Notes under the pieces: generated by a model
What the model was told of the DNA's origin: nothing
The model's database searches: none
The model's input: the letters and a program-made list of their open reading frames with translations, nothing else
Shown here: piece by piece, positions 42,879 through 51,289 of the stretch
How the letters are laid out: every line of letters begins with the position of its first letter
Position numbering within the stretch: position 1 is the first letter of the stretch
Made by a program: the position numbers and the translations under genes
DNA from: Nocardiopsis terrae
Lineage (GTDB): Bacteria > Actinomycetota > Actinomycetes > Streptosporangiales > Streptosporangiaceae
Reading direction: 5' to 3'
DNA: 64,000 bases
Assembly: GCF_014651695.1 (NCBI RefSeq)
Contig: NZ_BMXJ01000006.1
Span: forward strand, 410,741 to 474,740

Positions 42879-43487
42879 TCAGGTCGCACCGGTCGTGCTG
42901 CGGCGGAACAGCGTGTAGTCCGCTCCGCCCCTGAAGACGGTGCCCTCCACCCGCTCGAAGGCGGCCGGGTCGAACGCCGCTCCCTCGAAGAGCGTCTTTC
43001 CGGACCCGGCCACCACCGGGTAGCGCTTGATCATGAGTTCGTCGATCTCCGGCAGCAGGTACCCGGCGATGGCCGGTCCGCCGACCATGCAGACGCCCAG
43101 GGGTCCGTCCTCCCCCTTGAGTTCGCGGACGGTCTCCAGGGGGTCGGCGGCCACGACCGTCACGTTCGGGTCGGTGTCGGCGGGCAGGGTGCGGGAGAAC
43201 ACGTACTCGCGCATGTGCGCGTAGGGGCTCGTGACGCCCACGTCCAGGGCGACCTGGTAGGAGCCCCGGCCCTGGAGCATGGTGTCGTAGTGCCTGTTGG
43301 GCGCGTCCAGGCCCAGGTGGGCGCGGACGTGGCTGGGCAGCAGTTCCGGGTACTCGTCCGCGTGGAACTCGCCGGTCTCCCCGAGCTCCTCGCCGTCCTC
43401 ACCCAGGGGGAAGAAGTCGAAGGAGCCGTCGGGCGCGCAGACGTAGCCGTCGAGCGAGACGGCGACGAAGTAGGTGAGGTTTCGCAT
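42879..43487 (-). CDS. Dihydrofolate reductase-like (RibD C-terminal fold) protein
   Basis: 202 residues starting MRNLTYFVAVSLDGYVCAPDG. RibD_C/DHFR-fold reductases of this group are NADPH-binding proteins of mostly unknown substrate. Visible motifs: SLDGY near the start, DTMLQGRGSYQVAL, VFSRTLPADTDPNVTVV, GVCMVGGPAIAGYLL (nucleotide loop) and ELMIKRYPVVAGSGKTLF. Divergent from a TetR gene across a large perfect palindrome, so it is the likely repression target. Confidence 0.87.
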   Translation of the reverse strand: MRNLTYFVAVSLDGYVCAPDGSFDFFPLGEDGEELGETGEFHADEYPELLPSHVRAHLGLDAPNRHYDTMLQGRGSYQVALDVGVTSPYAHMREYVFSRTLPADTDPNVTVVAADPLETVRELKGEDGPLGVCMVGGPAIAGYLLPEIDELMIKRYPVVAGSGKTLFEGAAFDPAAFERVEGTVFRGGADYTLFRRSTTGAT

Positions 43488-43523
43488 GTGTCTCCTTGCC
43501 GGGGTACTCCCGCGGCCTGTTGA

Positions 43524-43569
43524 CCACTATGGTTGAAGTACTACGAACAAAGTACTTCAAGCGTAGTGG
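43524..43569. promoter_or_regulatory. 46-bp compound palindromic operator
   Basis: Inner arms TTGAAGTACT (43533-43542) and AGTACTTCAA (43551-43560) are perfect complements with 8 bases between. Outer arms CCACTA (43524-43529) and TAGTGG (43564-43569) extend the symmetry. It fills the spacer between the divergent reductase and TetR genes and should be the TetR operator. Confidence 0.8.
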
Positions 43570-43604
43570 TTTGCCAAGGGTTTTTCGGAGAACAGGAGAG
43601 GACC

Positions 43605-44183
43605 ATGGTCAGGAACCCGGAGCGCCGCGCCGCGCTGCTGGACGCCGCCATCGGCGTGCTCGCCGAGGAGGGCGCCCGCGGGCTCACCTTCCGCGCGGTC
43701 GACACCCGGGCGGGGGTGCCCGCCGGCACCGCCTCCAACTACTTCGCCAACCGCGAGGAACTGCTCGCCCAGGCGAGCGTGCGCACCTACGAACGCTTCA
43801 CGCCCGACCAGGCCGAGTGGGACAACGTGTTCACCGGCCCCCGCGACCGCGCCAAGCTCGTGGAGCTCATGCGCGCCACGGTCACCCGCCTGGCAGCCGA
43901 CCCGAACGTCTACCTGGCCACCCTGGAACTCCAGCTGGAGGCCACCCGCCGCCCCGAACTGCGCCGGAACATCACCGAACGCGTCCGTGCCGACCTGGAC
44001 GCCAACATCGCCTCCCACGAGGAGGCGGCCATGCCCGGCGACCGCGACACCGTCCTCGTGCTCTACCTGGCCCTGAACCGGTTGGTCGCCGACTACCTCA
44101 CCCTCCCCGGCGTCCTCTCCGCGGAGGGGTCCCTGGACGAGCTGGTCGCCAAGGTGGTGGAACACGTCGTCCCCGAGAGCTGA
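43605..44183 (+). CDS. TetR/AcrR family transcriptional regulator
   Basis: 192 residues from ATG 43605, with AGGAGAGG four bases upstream. Helix-turn-helix RRAALLDAAIGVLAEEGARG, FRAVDTRAGVPAGTASNYF (residues about 7-50), then a TetR_C_6-like helical domain (LATLELQLEATRRPELRRNI). Likely autoregulated through the palindrome upstream and controlling the divergent reductase. Confidence 0.9.
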   Translation: MVRNPERRAALLDAAIGVLAEEGARGLTFRAVDTRAGVPAGTASNYFANREELLAQASVRTYERFTPDQAEWDNVFTGPRDRAKLVELMRATVTRLAADPNVYLATLELQLEATRRPELRRNITERVRADLDANIASHEEAAMPGDRDTVLVLYLALNRLVADYLTLPGVLSAEGSLDELVAKVVEHVVPES

Positions 44184-44587
44184 GCCCCCGCCCCGTAACC
44201 CGGCAGGGACGGAGCACCCGGCGGGCGCGTGCCTCGGCCCGGGCCCTCGCCGCCGCCCGAAGGTGTTCGCTCCCGCGGGCGGCCGTCCGGGAGGGGGCGC
44301 GGCTGTCGCGTGGTGGTTCGAGGTGGAACACGGTGGTCCTTTCCGTTGTGCGGCGGAACCCGTGTTCCGCCCCCGTGCCCTCCACGATCCGGCTGGGGGC
44401 CCTCGCGCACCGGAAGGAATGACCGGTTCTCCGCAGCAACCGGTGGGTCGGTGGGCCAAGCGCCCTAAGGCGGGTGATACGCGTCCCAAGCGCTCGCGCC
44501 CGGAGGCGGCCCGGAGCGGTTTCCGTTGGAGGTTGTGCTGGTCGGAGGCGTGTCACCGAGCGTTCGGGGATGATCGCGCGTAGTTGT
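44184..44587. other. 404-base stretch without a supported gene
   Basis: GC-rich throughout, with short overlapping frames that lack ribosome binding sites and have arginine/proline-rich translations. I see no RNA gene or repeat in it. The last bases lead into a hairpin before the next gene. Confidence 0.5.
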
Positions 44588-44615
44588 CTTGAGGTGTCAC
44601 AGGGTGAACCTCAAG
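44588..44615 (+). promoter_or_regulatory. 12-bp hairpin overlapping a Shine-Dalgarno
   Basis: CTTGAGGT-G-TCAC (44588-44600) pairs with GTGA-ACCTCAAG (44604-44615), one bulged G and a 3-base loop. The right arm ends inside the AAGGAGG (44613-44619) of the next gene. In RNA it would partly hide the ribosome binding site; as DNA it is also a near-palindromic operator. Confidence 0.6.
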
Positions 44616-44625
44616 GAGGCGTGGG

Positions 44626-45348
44626 ATGACTCGGGTCGCTTGCGGAACCGGTCGGCGGGGCACGGACGGTGCAGGGCCGTGCCGAGAGGGGGCGGGCGGG
44701 GCAGGAGCAGTCGGGAGCGGGCTCGGCCAAAGGTCCGGCTGGGTCCTCGCGGGGCTGGCCGCCGCCGTGCTGTGCGCGGCCCCCGCCGCCGCCGACGGGC
44801 AGGGGGGAGAGCGGGCGCAGCCCGGCGTGCTCGCCGACGGCGGTGACGGCCTCGCCGACTCCGAGCTGGTGGGTCTGACCCTGACGGGCGCGGAGCAGTC
44901 CCCGGTGCCGGGCGAGGAGGTCCGCTACCGGGCGACCGTGGCCAACGGCGGTGCGACGGCTGTCGAGGGGGGCCTGCTCGCCCAACACGTCCCCGAACCC
45001 CTGGAGGTGGTCGGCATCGACCGGTCCGGCGTGGTCGAGGAGGGCGTCGCCAACTGGCGGGTCGACGTACCGGAGGGCGGGGAGGCCGTGTACGCGGTCC
45101 GGGTCCGGGTGCCCGAGGACGCGGAGGCGGGGGACCGCGTGGTGAGCACGGCCTGCCTGCTGTTGGACCGGGACGCCGAACCCTCGGCGTGCGCGAGCGA
45201 CACGCTCCTGGTCGCCGACCGGACGGTCCTCTCTCGGGTGGGTGAGCTGGTGGACCGCGACAGCCTGGTGCGTGCGGCCGGTGCGGGGGCGCTGGTCGTG
45301 CTGGTCTGGTTGTTGTGGCGGCAGTGGGGAGTGGCCAAACGGAGGTGA
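44626..45348 (+). CDS. Membrane-anchored surface protein with DUF11/CARDB-like domain
   Basis: 240 residues, ATG six bases after AAGGAGG. A charged N-terminus, then a hydrophobic signal (WVLAGLAAAVLCAAPAAA, to about 56), an immunoglobulin-like domain at 75-190 (PGEEVRYRATVANGGATAV, LEVVGIDRSGVVEEGVANW, YAVRVRVPEDAEAGDRVVST) and a C-terminal membrane helix followed by RR (GALVVLVWLLW, KRR). Topology: exported domain held at the membrane. Conserved repeat domain of the DUF11 type; function unknown. Confidence 0.7.
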   Translation: MTRVACGTGRRGTDGAGPCREGAGGAGAVGSGLGQRSGWVLAGLAAAVLCAAPAAADGQGGERAQPGVLADGGDGLADSELVGLTLTGAEQSPVPGEEVRYRATVANGGATAVEGGLLAQHVPEPLEVVGIDRSGVVEEGVANWRVDVPEGGEAVYAVRVRVPEDAEAGDRVVSTACLLLDRDAEPSACASDTLLVADRTVLSRVGELVDRDSLVRAAGAGALVVLVWLLWRQWGVAKRR

Positions 45349-45432
45349 TCAAGGTGCCGGGTTGTCTGATTTGTTACGTCAGGGCGTCAGTAAGACGGGC
45401 TCTTCAACTACAGTGCGTAGTAGTCTGTCGGC

Positions 45433-45771
45433 ATGGACTTTCTCTACTCCGCGCTCGTGTTCCTGCACATGATCGGCCTGGCCGGCATCATCGCCGGGTT
45501 CCTGATGCAGCTGATGACCGACAACGTCAAGGCGACCAAGGTCCTGCTGCACAGCGCCCTGCTCCAGTTCGTCACGGGGCTGCTGCTGGTCGGCGTCGCC
45601 GAGATGGCGGACCTGGCCGAGACCGACCACGTCAAGATCGCGGTCAAGCTCCTCGTCGCCCTGGCCGTCGTGGTCCTGGGTGTGCTGAACCTGCGCAAGC
45701 CCGCCAGGAACCTCGCGATCGTCGCCGGGGTCCTCGCCATCGTCAACATCGGTGTCGCGGTCTTCTGGTGA
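45433..45771 (+). CDS. Small integral membrane protein
   Basis: 112 residues with four predicted helices (FLYSALVFLHMIGLAGIIAGF, LLQFVTGLLLVGVAEM, VKLLVALAVVVLGVLNL, LAIVAGVLAIVNIGVAVFW). Starts MDFLYSALVFLHMIG, with a His in helix 1. This small four-helix family is widespread in actinobacteria and uncharacterised. Own promoter likely: TACAGT about 20 bases before the ATG. Followed by two hairpin terminators. Confidence 0.82.
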   Translation: MDFLYSALVFLHMIGLAGIIAGFLMQLMTDNVKATKVLLHSALLQFVTGLLLVGVAEMADLAETDHVKIAVKLLVALAVVVLGVLNLRKPARNLAIVAGVLAIVNIGVAVFW

Positions 45772-45778
45772 CACCCCC

Positions 45779-45806
45779 GGGAGGCGCCCGCCGCGGGGCG
45801 CCTCCC
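45779..45806 (+). terminator. 11-bp hairpin after the small membrane protein
   Basis: GGGAGGCGCCC (45779-45789) pairs with GGGCGCCTCCC (45796-45806), 6-base loop, eight bases past the stop. Confidence 0.75.
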
Positions 45807-45826
45807 GCTCCCGCCCGCACGGGGTC

Positions 45827-45874
45827 AGCCGGTGGCGGGCCAGGCCGAGAGGTCTGGCCCGCCACCGGCTTTTT
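45827..45874 (+). terminator. 17-bp stem intrinsic terminator
   Basis: AGCCGGTGGCGGGCCAG (45827-45843) pairs exactly with 45854-45870 over a 10-base loop and is followed by TTTT. One of the strongest terminators in the window; it isolates the amylase gene from upstream transcription. Confidence 0.9.
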
Positions 45875-46035
45875 CGTGCCCTCTCGGAGCTCTCCAGGGG
45901 TTCTCTGTGCCCCCGTCGTTGAAATCTTTGCAGCTTCTTTCATCGGCATTCGCTGAGCTCGCGCGTTCGAATGGCCGCAAGCCACCGGAAATCCGTTGTT
46001 CACAAGCGAAGGTTCATCTGTTACCTTCGTCACGC

Positions 46036-46065
46036 TTGCGCAAACTCTTGCAAAGACTGCAAGAG
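46036..46065. promoter_or_regulatory. Putative maltose-type (LacI family) operator before the amylase
   Basis: TTGCGCAA palindrome at 46036-46043 directly precedes CTCTTGCA-5-TGCAAGAG (46045-46065, perfect 8-bp arms). CTTGCA/TGCAAG half sites resemble those reported for MalR/Reg1-type LacI repressors of streptomycete amylase genes. Confidence 0.6.
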
Positions 46066-46117
46066 AGTGTCGGCGGGGCAGCGTGGCCCCGCCGAGGACC
46101 TCCCCCAAGGAGCGCAC

Positions 46118-47932
46118 ATGAGAACACCCCGCCCCGGCGCCCTCATCGGCGCCGTGCTGCTGGGAACCGGCCTGCTAGCGGTTCCCGGTCCGGTCGGCCC
46201 CCAGGACGCCGTCGCCGCCTCCGCGAACAGCCCCGTCCCCCTCCAGGAGGGCGACGGCGACACCATCGTCCACCTCTTCCAGTGGAACTGGGACTCCGTC
46301 GCCGCCGAGTGCGCCGACTTCCTCGGCCCCAACGGCTACGGCGGTGTCCAGGTCTCCCCGCCCCAGGAACACGTGGTCGTCCCCTACTCCGAAGGCGGCA
46401 ACTACCCCTGGTGGCAGGACTACCAGCCGGTCTCCTACCGGATCGACAACACCCGGCGCGGCACCGCCGAGGAGTTCGAGGACATGGTCGCCACCTGCGC
46501 CGACAACGGAGTGCGGATCTACGTCGACGCCGTCGTCAACCACATGACCGGCCCGCAGGAAGGCGGAAGCGTCGGCAGCGCCGGAACCGAGTGGCAGCAG
46601 TACGAGTACCCCGACCTGTTCGGGGACGGCGGGGCCGCCTACTCCCGCGACGACTTCGGCCCCTGCTACGACACCATCGAGGACTGGAACGACAAGTGGC
46701 AGGTCCAGAACTGCCAGCTCCTCGACCTGGCCGACCTGGACACCGGCAGCCCCCAGGTCCGGGCCCGGATCACCCGCTACCTCAACGGCCTGGTCGACAT
46801 GGGGGTGGGGGGTTTCCGGGTGGACGCCTCCAAACACGTCCCCGAGGACGACATGGGCGCCGTCATCGGAGCCCTGAACGAGGTCCCCGGCTTCGGCGGA
46901 GCCCCGCACGTCTACCACGAGGTCTACGGCGACCAGACCGTCCCCTACACCGCCTACACGCCCTACGGCCAGGTCACCAACTTCGACTACAAGCGCGACA
47001 TCGCCGCCGGCTTCGCCAACGGTGACATCACCGGGCTGACCTCGATCTCCGACCACGGCGGCCTCAGCGGGGACGAGTCGGTGGTCTTCGTCGACAACCA
47101 CGACACCCAGCGCTACGAGCCCACCCTCACCCACGTCGACGGCGACCGCTACTACCTCGCCACCGCCTTCATGCTCGCCCAGCCCTACGGCACCCCCGTG
47201 GTGATGTCGAGCTACGACTTCCGGGGCAACGAGACCGAGGGCCCGCCCAGCGCCCCCGAGGACGGCAACCCCGCCGGGTGGATCACCCGGGACAGCGACT
47301 GCTCCACCTCGGACTGGGTCTGCGAGCACCGGAACGAGACGGTCAGCGGCATGGTCGCCTTCCGCAACGCGGTGAGCGGCACCGGTCTGACCGAACGGGC
47401 CCAGGACGGGACCGCCCGGGTGGCCTTCGACCGCGGCGAGGCGGGCTTCGCCGCCTTCAACGCCTCCGGCCAGAGCTGGGAACTGGAGTCGGAGACCGCA
47501 CTGCCCGACGGCACCTACGACAACGCCGCAGGCCCCGGCAGTGCCACCGTCGCCGACGGCCGGGTCACCGCCAGCCTCCCCGCCGACGGCGCCCTGGCCC
47601 TGCACACGGGTGGCGAGTGCGAACAGGACTGCGACGGCGGCGGTGAGCCGGGGGAGCCCGGTGACCCGCACACCCTCACCGCGACCGTGCAGACCGAGTT
47701 CGGCCAGGAGGTGCACGTCGTCGGCTCCACCCCCGAACTGGGGTCCTGGAACCCGGCCGACGGGGCTCCCCTGAGCACCGGCCCGTCCACCTACCCGGAG
47801 TGGTCCGGCAGCGCCGTCATCGGAGCCGACACCGAGTGGAAGCTCGTCAAGGTCTCCCCGGACGGCAGCGTCGAATGGGAGAGCGGCGCCAACCGGATCG
47901 GCCCCGCCGCCTCAGTCACCTGGCGCGGCTGA
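46118..47932 (+). CDS. Exported alpha-amylase (GH13) with C-terminal starch-binding CBM20
   Basis: 604 residues from ATG 46118, with AAGGAG upstream. Sec signal to about residue 34 (LLGTGLLAVPGPV, DAVAA), catalytic barrel to about 480, a Gly/Glu linker (GGGEPGEPGDP) and a CBM20 domain (LTATVQTEFGQEVHVVGSTPELGSWNP, split for length; SVTWRG end). GH13 regions: YVDAVVNH, GGFRVDASKH (nucleophile Asp), YHEVYGD (acid Glu) and FVDNHDTQR (Asp). Hydrolyses starch outside the cell. Streptomycete-type amylase length; likely controlled by the inverted repeats upstream. Confidence 0.95.
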   Translation: MRTPRPGALIGAVLLGTGLLAVPGPVGPQDAVAASANSPVPLQEGDGDTIVHLFQWNWDSVAAECADFLGPNGYGGVQVSPPQEHVVVPYSEGGNYPWWQDYQPVSYRIDNTRRGTAEEFEDMVATCADNGVRIYVDAVVNHMTGPQEGGSVGSAGTEWQQYEYPDLFGDGGAAYSRDDFGPCYDTIEDWNDKWQVQNCQLLDLADLDTGSPQVRARITRYLNGLVDMGVGGFRVDASKHVPEDDMGAVIGALNEVPGFGGAPHVYHEVYGDQTVPYTAYTPYGQVTNFDYKRDIAAGFANGDITGLTSISDHGGLSGDESVVFVDNHDTQRYEPTLTHVDGDRYYLATAFMLAQPYGTPVVMSSYDFRGNETEGPPSAPEDGNPAGWITRDSDCSTSDWVCEHRNETVSGMVAFRNAVSGTGLTERAQDGTARVAFDRGEAGFAAFNASGQSWELESETALPDGTYDNAAGPGSATVADGRVTASLPADGALALHTGGECEQDCDGGGEPGEPGDPHTLTATVQTEFGQEVHVVGSTPELGSWNPADGAPLSTGPSTYPEWSGSAVIGADTEWKLVKVSPDGSVEWESGANRIGPAASVTWRG

Positions 47933-47983
47933 CCATCCAGCGCTGACCGCACGACCAGGGCCGTTACTCCCCGGCCCGTCCCC

Positions 47984-48021
47984 GGCACCCCGGCGCCACA
48001 CTCCTCCGGCGCCGGGGTGCC
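47984..48021. terminator. 14-bp hairpin between convergent amylase and glnE
   Basis: GGCACCCCGGCGCC (47984-47997) pairs with GGCGCCGGGGTGCC (48008-48021) over 10 bases. Usable in both directions. Confidence 0.8.
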
Positions 48022-48064
48022 CCCTCTCCGCCTTCCCGGGTCCGGCCCCGTCCGAGCCGCGGCC

Positions 48065-51000
48065 TCAGTCGTCGTAGAAGACCCGCTCCATGACCGCGCG
48101 GGCCCGCCGGGTGGTGCGCAGGTAGGCGTCGGTCAACTGCTCCGCGGGGCCCTCCGGCTCCAGGCCGTCGCCGCCCCCCTCGTCATCGTCCCCGTCGTCC
48201 TCGCCGTAACCCATGGCCTGGGCCAGCGCCGCACGCACCCGCAGGTCGTTCGGGATCGAGTCGCCGCCCCGGCCGCGCACGAGCATGACCATCCCGCGCA
48301 CCCGGGACGCCAGACGCCAGGCCTCCTCCAGCACCACACCGTCGTCGGCCGCCAGCAGACCGTGCGCCACCGCGACCCCCAGGGCCTCCAGCGTCCCGGT
48401 CGTGCGCAGGTCCGGGTGCTCGTGGGCGTGGCGCAACTGCACCAGCTGGGCCACCCACTCCACATCCGAGAGCCCGCCCCGGCCCAGCTTCGTGTGCAGG
48501 GTCGGGTCGGCCCCGCGCGGCAGCCGCTCGGCCTCCATCCGGGCCTTGAGCTTACGGATCTCCAGCACCGCGGACCCGTCGACGCCCCCGTCCGGGTAGC
48601 GCAGGGGGTCGATCAGGGCGGTGAAGGCCGAACACAGCCCCTCGTCGCCCGCGATCGGCCGCGCACGCAACAGCGCCTGGCTCTCCCACACCTGGGACCA
48701 GCGGCCGTAGTAGGCGGCGTAGGAGTCCAGCGTGCGCACCACCGGCCCGCTCTTGCCCTCCGGCCGCAGGTCGGTGTCGATCTTGAGCGGCGGCTCGGCC
48801 TGCGGCATCTCCAGCAGCCGGGCCAGCTCCCGCACGGTCGCCAGGGCCTGCCTGGTGGCCGATCCCGTGTCCACACCGGGCAGCGGGTCGTGCACGTACA
48901 TCACGTCGGCGTCGCTGGCGTAGGTCAGCTCACCGCCGCCGAACCGCCCCATGGCCACCACGCACACCCGGGTGAGCTTCTCGCCGCCGGACTCGGCCAC
49001 CGCCTTGGCGTAGGCCGCGCGCAGGGCCGCGTCGATGGTCACCGCCGCGATGTCGGTCAGCGCGGCGCCGACCTCCTCCACCGAGGACACGCCCAGCAGG
49101 TCCGCGGCGGCCGTGCGCAGCAGCTCCCGGCGGCGCAGGGCCCGCACCGCCGACACCGCCTCCTCCGGGGTGTCGTAGCGGCGCAGCGCCGCGTCGGCCT
49201 CGGTCACCAGCGTCCTGGTCTCCCGGCGCCGCAGGTCGGCGTCGTCGGCCAGGGTCGCCACGGCCTCCGGGGCACGCAGCAGAAGTTCGGTGGCGTAACG
49301 GCTCGTCCCCAGCAGCCAGGCCATCCGCTCGGCCACCCGCACGTCGTCGCGCAGCAGCCGCAGGTACCAGGGGGTGGTCCCCAGGGAGTCGCTGACCTGG
49401 CGGAAACCGAGCAGGCCCGCGTCCGGGTCGGGGGAGTCGGCGAACCAGCCCAGCATCACCGGCAGCAGCGTGCGCTGGATGGCCGCACGCCGGGACAGTC
49501 CCGACGTCAGCGACTTCAGGTGGCGCAGGGCTCCGCGCGGGTCCACGAAACCCAGGGCGCCCAGCCGTTCCACCGCCTGCTCGGGGGAGAGCCGGGCCTC
49601 GTCCTCGGGGAGTTTGGCCACCGCGTTCAACAGCGGACGGTAGAAGAGCTTCTCGTGCAGCCGACGCACCTCCGCCGACACCCGTTTGCGGGCCTCGGTC
49701 AGCTCCCGTACCGGATCGGCGGTGAACCCCAGGGCCCGGCCCAGCTGGCGCAGCTGCCCGGGGCCGTCCGGGGACTGGGGGTCGGGCAGCAGGTGGGTGC
49801 GCCGCAACCGCTCCAACTGCAACAGGTGTTCCACCCGGCGCAGGAACCGGTAGGCCTCGGCCAGCCCGGCCGCGTCCTTGCGCCCCACGTAGCCGTACTC
49901 CGACAGGGCGGTCAGGGCCCGGAGGGTGTTGCCCGAACGCAGCCGGTCGTCGGAGCGCCCGTGCACCAGCTGGAGCAGCTGCACGGAGAACTCGATGTCG
50001 CGCAGGCCGCCCGGGCCCAGTTTCAGTTCACGCTCGGCCTGGCCCGCGGGGATGTGCGCCACCACCCGGCGGCGCATCGCCTGGACGTCCTCCACGAAGT
50101 CCTTGCGACCGGCGGCCTCCCACACCATCGGGGAGATCGCCTCCGAGTACGCCCGCCCCAGCTCCGCGTCACCGGCGATCGGGCGGGCCTTGAGCAGCGC
50201 CTGGAACTCCCAGGTCTTCGCCCAGCGCTCGTAGTACGCCAGGTGTCCGGCCAGCGGGCGCACCAGCGGCCCGTTCTTGCCCTCGGGGCGCAGGGCCGGA
50301 TCGACCTCCCACAGGGTGCCCTCGGCGTCGGTCTCCGACAGGATGCGCATCATCGCCGTGGCCAGCCGGGTGGCCGCCCGCTGGGCCCCCTGCTCGTCCT
50401 CGGCCGTTCCGTCCGTGGCGGGTTCGGCCACGAACACCACGTCCACGTCGCTGACGTAGTTCAGTTCCCTGCCGCCGCACTTGCCCATGCCGATCACGCT
50501 CAGCCGGCACAGCTCCGCGTCCTCGGGAGCCTCGGCCCGGGCCACCGCCAGCGCCGCGTCCAGGGTCGCGGCGGCCAGGTCGGCCAGTTCGGCGGCGACC
50601 TCGTCCACGGTGTTCACCCCGGTCAGGTCCCGCCCGGTCAGCCTCAGGACCCTCCGGCGGTAGGCCACGCGCAGCGTGTGCCGCAGCACGGCCGAGGGCT
50701 CCGCCCCGGACCCCTCGCCCAGGGAGAGGTCTGCCACGGGGGCGGTGTCGTCGGGGTGGGCGCCCACGGTGTGCATGAGCCCCCGGCGCAGCTCCTCCGG
50801 TTCGGGGGTGCGCGCGGCGTCGGCTCCGCGCAGCTCACGCCAGTCACCGGGGTGGCGGACCAGGTGGTCGGTCAGGGCCGTGCTGGCGCCCAGGATCCGG
50901 CACAACCGGGTCCGCAGCTCCCGTTCCTCCCGCAGCGCGGGGAGTATCTCCTCCGGGTCGGGCGCGGCCTCCAGCAGCCGGAGCAGACCCAGCAGGGCCT

Positions 51001-51136
51001 GGTCGGGGTCGGCGGCCGCCGCGAGGGCGCCGATGACCTCGGTGTCGGCCCGGGCGTCCAGGCCGGCCTCCGTCACCAGCCGCAGGGCCCGGGTGCTGTC
51101 GCTGAAGCCGAGCCTGGCGAGCGCGCCTGCTGTCAT
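48065..51136 (-). CDS. glnE: Bifunctional glutamine synthetase adenylyltransferase/deadenylase
   Basis: 1023 residues from ATG 51136; GTG 51160 adds eight. Adenylylates and deadenylylates glutamine synthetase to switch it off and on. Two nucleotidyltransferase modules: GKCGGRELNYVSDVDVVFV in the N-terminal (deadenylylating) half and GRFGGGELTYASDADVMYV in the C-terminal (adenylylating) half, each with G-G-x-E-L and D-x-D metal motifs, plus GlnD-type helical domains (GPGGLRDIEFSVQLLQLVHG; GRGGLSDVEWVAQLVQLRHA). Lies directly downstream of its substrate gene glnA on the same strand. Confidence 0.95.
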   Translation of the reverse strand: MTAGALARLGFSDSTRALRLVTEAGLDARADTEVIGALAAAADPDQALLGLLRLLEAAPDPEEILPALREERELRTRLCRILGASTALTDHLVRHPGDWRELRGADAARTPEPEELRRGLMHTVGAHPDDTAPVADLSLGEGSGAEPSAVLRHTLRVAYRRRVLRLTGRDLTGVNTVDEVAAELADLAAATLDAALAVARAEAPEDAELCRLSVIGMGKCGGRELNYVSDVDVVFVAEPATDGTAEDEQGAQRAATRLATAMMRILSETDAEGTLWEVDPALRPEGKNGPLVRPLAGHLAYYERWAKTWEFQALLKARPIAGDAELGRAYSEAISPMVWEAAGRKDFVEDVQAMRRRVVAHIPAGQAERELKLGPGGLRDIEFSVQLLQLVHGRSDDRLRSGNTLRALTALSEYGYVGRKDAAGLAEAYRFLRRVEHLLQLERLRRTHLLPDPQSPDGPGQLRQLGRALGFTADPVRELTEARKRVSAEVRRLHEKLFYRPLLNAVAKLPEDEARLSPEQAVERLGALGFVDPRGALRHLKSLTSGLSRRAAIQRTLLPVMLGWFADSPDPDAGLLGFRQVSDSLGTTPWYLRLLRDDVRVAERMAWLLGTSRYATELLLRAPEAVATLADDADLRRRETRTLVTEADAALRRYDTPEEAVSAVRALRRRELLRTAAADLLGVSSVEEVGAALTDIAAVTIDAALRAAYAKAVAESGGEKLTRVCVVAMGRFGGGELTYASDADVMYVHDPLPGVDTGSATRQALATVRELARLLEMPQAEPPLKIDTDLRPEGKSGPVVRTLDSYAAYYGRWSQVWESQALLRARPIAGDEGLCSAFTALIDPLRYPDGGVDGSAVLEIRKLKARMEAERLPRGADPTLHTKLGRGGLSDVEWVAQLVQLRHAHEHPDLRTTGTLEALGVAVAHGLLAADDGVVLEEAWRLASRVRGMVMLVRGRGGDSIPNDLRVRAALAQAMGYGEDDGDDDEGGGDGLEPEGPAEQLTDAYLRTTRRARAVMERVFYDD

Positions 51137-51244
51137 GTTGGTTATTCCGTCCCTTGCCACGCGTCAACGGTAGCCGGACGGCCCGCGCACGGACCGCACG
51201 GCCCGGCCCTGGGCCCGGGCGCCGACGAACGGCCCCGGAACCGA

Positions 51245-51281
51245 CTCGGGGCCGGTACCCGAACTGGATACCGGCCCCGAG
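51245..51281 (-). terminator. 13-bp hairpin between glnA and glnE
   Basis: CTCGGGGCCGGTA (51245-51257) pairs with TACCGGCCCCGAG (51269-51281), 11-base loop, just past the glnA stop. Suggests glnA is mostly monocistronic with limited read-through into glnE. Confidence 0.8.
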
Positions 51282-51289
51282 GGGTGCTG

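Noticed and set aside
44263..44583. 106-codon plus-strand frame in the TetR/DUF11 spacer
   Set aside because: No Shine-Dalgarno at usable distance and an Arg/Pro-rich translation typical of non-coding GC-rich DNA.
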